9,187 nt of DNA, taken from positions 1-9,187 of the forward strand of contig JAJAYM010000346.1 in NCBI GenBank assembly GCA_027117675.1, given 5' to 3'. Made by a program: the position numbers and the translations under genes. The stretch comes from Actinomycetes bacterium (GTDB lineage: Bacteria > Actinomycetota > Actinomycetes > JAHEKZ01). Positions 7,031 to 9,187 of the stretch are shown here, piece by piece; the first letter of the stretch is position 1, and each line of letters begins with the position of its first letter. The notes under the pieces were generated by a model. That model was not told the DNA's origin. It ran no database searches and was given only the letters and a program-made list of their open reading frames with translations.

Positions 7031-7036
7031 TAGCGT
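7031..7036 (+). promoter_or_regulatory. -10 hexamer TAGCGT of a leaderless-type promoter
   Basis: TAGCGT fits TANNNT and ends 7 bases before the ATG at 7044, which places the expected transcription start at or next to that A. No Shine-Dalgarno is present before the ATG. This is the usual layout of leaderless actinobacterial genes. A -35 box is not evident. The intergenic gap to the divergent dehydrogenase start is only 54 bases, so the two promoters must overlap or abut. Confidence 0.5.
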
Positions 7037-7043
7037 GGCGGCC

Positions 7044-7967
7044 ATGACGCTGGTCTGGCTTCCCGACGACGACTGGGCGGAGCACCTGAACGTGCCATCA
7101 GGCGTCAGAGTAGATGTGTGGCGCGGTGGGCAGCCCCTTCCTGACGATGTCGAGCAGGTCGCTTTCTACGTTCCGGAGTACATGGGGCAGCCAGCGACGC
7201 TTGAGGTCATGGGGGCGATGCCAGGGCTCCAGGTTGTCCAGACGCTGACCGCTGGCGTCGACGACGCGCTGGTCCACCTGCCCTCTGGGGTCACCCTCTG
7301 CAATGCCGCAGGGGTCCACGACGCGAGCACCGCAGAGCTCGCCGTAGGACTCACCATTGCAAGCCTCCGGGGGTTTCCCGGCTTCCTCCGCGCACAGGAC
7401 AAAGGAATCTGGCTGCACGCCCGGCATGATGCCCTGGCCGACTGTCGCGTCGTGCTCTTAGGCGCCGGTTCCGTCGGCCGAGCCATCGCCGCTCGACTGG
7501 CCCCGTTCGAGGTCGATCTCCGCATCGTCGCGAGTACTGCACGTGAAGGCGTCCACGGCCCCGACGAGCTACCTGGCCTTCTCCCTACGGCCGACGTCGT
7601 CATCTTGGCGATCCCCTACGGACCGGCAACGCATCATCTGGTCGACAAGCCGTTCCTCGCCGCACTTCCCGACGGTGCCCTGCTCGTTAACGTCGCCAGG
7701 GGACCCGTTGTCGACACCGAGGCGCTGCTCGCCGAGCTTGCGACCGGACGCCTACGCGCCGCTCTCGACGTCACCGATCCGGAGCCGCCGCCACCCGACC
7801 ATGCCTTGTGGCACGCACCGAACGTACTCATCACGCCCCACGTCGGTGGCGACACGTCAGCCTTCCTGCCGCGGGCGTGGCGACTGCTGCAGCAGCAGCT
7901 CGATCGCTTCGCTGCCGGGAAGCCGCTCGCCAACGTTGTTCGCGCTGGCCGAGAACCGATTTCATGA
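7044..7967 (+). CDS. D-isomer-specific 2-hydroxyacid dehydrogenase
   Basis: This 307-aa cytoplasmic oxidoreductase of the D-2-hydroxyacid dehydrogenase family interconverts 2-keto acids and D-2-hydroxy acids with NAD(P)H. The nucleotide-binding domain has the glycine motif GAGSVGRAIA (140-149). The catalytic set is complete: Arg219 in NVARGPVVDTEAL, Glu247 in DVTDPEPPP, and His266 in ITPHVGG. The expected acidic residue at the end of the second Rossmann strand is not seen. The segment reads RIVASTAR, which hints at NADP(H) use as in glyoxylate/hydroxypyruvate reductases. There is no ACT domain, so it is not a full-length phosphoglycerate dehydrogenase. ATG 7044 is preferred over the in-frame GTG at 7035 because that GTG lies inside the -10 hexamer. 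The substrate cannot be deduced; candidates are glyoxylate/hydroxypyruvate or lactate-type acids. Confidence 0.93.
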   Translation: MTLVWLPDDDWAEHLNVPSGVRVDVWRGGQPLPDDVEQVAFYVPEYMGQPATLEVMGAMPGLQVVQTLTAGVDDALVHLPSGVTLCNAAGVHDASTAELAVGLTIASLRGFPGFLRAQDKGIWLHARHDALADCRVVLLGAGSVGRAIAARLAPFEVDLRIVASTAREGVHGPDELPGLLPTADVVILAIPYGPATHHLVDKPFLAALPDGALLVNVARGPVVDTEALLAELATGRLRAALDVTDPEPPPPDHALWHAPNVLITPHVGGDTSAFLPRAWRLLQQQLDRFAAGKPLANVVRAGREPIS

Positions 7968-7983
7968 AGGGCTTGTGGGCGAG

Positions 7984-8012
7984 CGCGACCACCGGCCAGA
8001 CTGACGGTCGCG
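7984..8012 (+). other. GC-rich hairpin between the dehydrogenase and BNR genes
   Basis: CGCGACC (7984-7990) pairs exactly with GGTCGCG (8006-8012) around a 15-base loop, 16 bases after the dehydrogenase stop. No T-run follows, so a standard intrinsic terminator is not supported. It may weaken readthrough into the BNR gene or be chance in GC-rich DNA. Confidence 0.3.
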
Positions 8013-8043
8013 GGGGGTACCTCGACTCGCTTGGGAGGTTCGC

Positions 8044-9132
8044 GTGACGCGGGTGATGCTCGCCGTCGGAACCAAGAAGGGGCTGTTCCTCGGCTGGACG
8101 TCCGATCGGGAGACATGGGAGTGGGAGGGTCCCCACCACTCGATGGCCGCGGTGGCATCGGTCGCGATCGACACTCGGCGCACCCCGGTCCGCCTGCTCG
8201 TCGGCGGTCGCAACGAGCACTGGGGCCCCGCCGTCTTCACGTCAGACGACCGAGGTCGGTCGTGGTCTGAGGAGGCGGGCGGGTCGATCGCGTTCCCCGC
8301 CGATGCTGGGGCAGACGTCGAGCAGATCTGGCAGCTGCAACCGGGGCCGGCAAGCCGCCCTGACGAGGTATGGGCCGGCGTCGAACCGTCAGCGCTCTTC
8401 CGCTCGGAAGACGGTGGCCGAACCTTCAACTTGATGCGAAGTCTGTGGGACCACCCGCACCGCCCCGACTGGCAGCCAGGCGCCGGGGGGCAGTGTCTGC
8501 ATACCGTCCTGCCTCATCCCACGGATCCGGCTCGGGTGCTGGTGGCGATGTCGACGGGGGGTGTCTACGTCACTGAGGACGCCGGCGCGAGCTGGAACCC
8601 TTCCAACCGAGGCGTGCTGGCGCCGTTCTTCCCAGACCCAGAGCCGGAGTACGGGCAGTGCGTGCACAAGGTGGTCAGGGACACCGAGGACCCAGACGTC
8701 CTGATGCTGCAGAACCACGGTGGCGTCTACCGAAGCTCGGACGGTGGATCGTCCTGGCAGGAGGCACAAGAGGGGCTGCCTGCGATATTCGGGTTCGGGT
8801 TGATCCGCACGCCCGGCCCCGATGGCGCGTTTTTCCTCTTCCCGCTCTCAGCTGACGTGAGCCGCTTCCCGGTCGATGGTCGCGCCGGCGTGTACCGAAG
8901 TGTCGACGCCGGACGGGCGTGGAGCGACTCGTCGGCCGGCCTGCCCGAGTCGGGGTTCCATACCATCGTCCTGCGCGATGCACTGACCACCGACGCAGCT
9001 GATCCGGCCGGTGTCTACCTCGGAACTCGTTCTGGTGAAGTGTGGGGCAGCTCCGACGGCGGGACCAGCTGGAACCAGCTCGTGAGCCACCTGCCTGACG
9101 TTCTTTGCGTCCGCGCCGCAGAGCTGCCATGA
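8044..9132 (+). CDS. BNR/Asp-box repeat beta-propeller protein (sialidase-like fold, function unknown)
   Basis: The 362-aa protein carries six Asp-box (BNR) motifs of the S-x-D-x-G-x-x-W type at residues 67-74, 121-128, 177-184, 231-238, 286-293 and 336-343. The regular 50-56 residue spacing indicates one box per propeller blade. No signal peptide or membrane segment is seen; it begins MTRVMLAVGTKKGLFLGW, so it is probably cytoplasmic, unlike true secreted sialidases. Sialidase catalytic residues (the Arg triad and the FRIP motif) are not apparent, so glycosidase activity should not be assumed; the family is often loosely named exo-alpha-sialidase or glycosyl hydrolase. The start GTG 8044 is preceded by GGGAGG (8033-8038) at 5 bases; the downstream GTG 8053 and ATG 8056 would be too far from it. 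Its stop overlaps the next start (ATGA), so it is co-translated with a MoaD-like protein. Confidence 0.9.
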   Translation: MTRVMLAVGTKKGLFLGWTSDRETWEWEGPHHSMAAVASVAIDTRRTPVRLLVGGRNEHWGPAVFTSDDRGRSWSEEAGGSIAFPADAGADVEQIWQLQPGPASRPDEVWAGVEPSALFRSEDGGRTFNLMRSLWDHPHRPDWQPGAGGQCLHTVLPHPTDPARVLVAMSTGGVYVTEDAGASWNPSNRGVLAPFFPDPEPEYGQCVHKVVRDTEDPDVLMLQNHGGVYRSSDGGSSWQEAQEGLPAIFGFGLIRTPGPDGAFFLFPLSADVSRFPVDGRAGVYRSVDAGRAWSDSSAGLPESGFHTIVLRDALTTDAADPAGVYLGTRSGEVWGSSDGGTSWNQLVSHLPDVLCVRAAELP

Positions 9133-9187
9133 CCGTTCGCGTCACGCTGGAGCTGCCGTCGGTACTGGCCGACGTAGCGGGGGGACG
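9129..9187 (+). CDS. MoaD/ThiS-like ubiquitin-fold protein, N-terminal fragment
   Basis: Only 19 codons are in the window (MTVRVTLELPSVLADVAGG); the gene runs off the right edge. The first strand followed by a Leu-Pro and a short helix before a Gly-Gly turn resembles the start of MoaD/ThiS-family sulfur carriers, in which a beta strand is followed by L(R/A)xLAGG. These proteins are thiocarboxylated at a C-terminal Gly-Gly that cannot be seen here. ATG 9129 overlaps the stop of the BNR gene by four bases, implying translational coupling. I recall such BNR plus MoaD-like pairs in other actinobacterial genomes, but the shared function is not known to me. The assignment rests on a short segment and is moderate. 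Confidence 0.65.
   Translation, partial: MTVRVTLELPSVLADVAGG

Noticed and set aside
7984..8012. Intrinsic terminator after the 2-hydroxyacid dehydrogenase
   Set aside because: The 7-bp stem has a 15-base loop and no following T-run; kept only as a hairpin.
1..9187. CRISPR array, tRNA or rRNA genes, insertion sequence with terminal repeats
   Set aside because: No regularly spaced repeats, no cloverleaf or rRNA-like stretch, and no transposase motif were recognised by reading both strands.

Overview
The window is chromosomal DNA from a high-GC actinobacterium (Actinomycetota). This rests on strong G/C preference at third codon positions, frequent GTG starts, TANNNT-type -10 hexamers close to start codons, and a DUF222/HNH '13E12-type' gene, a family typical of this phylum. 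The gene order (EAL protein, gatC, gatA, gatB, PQQ-type dehydrogenase, 2-hydroxyacid dehydrogenase, BNR protein, MoaD-like protein) fits a Nocardioides- or Propionibacteriales-like lineage, but the genus cannot be fixed from sequence alone.

Layout. (1) Positions 1-416 hold the 3' end of an EAL-domain (c-di-GMP phosphodiesterase-type) gene, interrupted by a one-base frameshift near 122. (2) Positions 481-3820 hold gatC-gatA-gatB, a translationally coupled operon with 4-bp overlaps at both junctions. It encodes the tRNA-dependent amidotransferase that makes Gln-tRNA(Gln), and possibly Asn-tRNA(Asn). A possible leaderless 20-codon upstream ORF overlaps the gatC start. (3) Positions 3829-5145, on the minus strand and tail-to-tail with gatB, encode a DUF222/HNH endonuclease-like protein. 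(4) Positions 5146-5822 hold no convincing gene: only a doubtful 50-aa ORF and two inverted repeats. (5) Positions 5823-6989 (minus) encode a membrane-anchored or exported PQQ-dependent sugar dehydrogenase-like six-bladed propeller. It is divergent from (6) a D-2-hydroxyacid dehydrogenase at 7044-7967 with a leaderless-type promoter. (7) Positions 8044-9132 encode a six-Asp-box BNR propeller protein. Its stop codon overlaps the start of (8) a MoaD/ThiS-like ubiquitin-fold protein cut by the right edge.

Most of the window is ordinary core genome. In M. tuberculosis the gatCAB region is also followed by a PQQ-propeller-like gene (lppZ), so the HNH gene plus the gene-poor stretch looks like an insertion into a conserved neighbourhood. 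No clear new defence system or mobile island is visible. The points most worth a second look are the possible uORF over gatC, the EAL frameshift, the HNH insertion and its empty flank, and the coupled BNR/MoaD-like pair.
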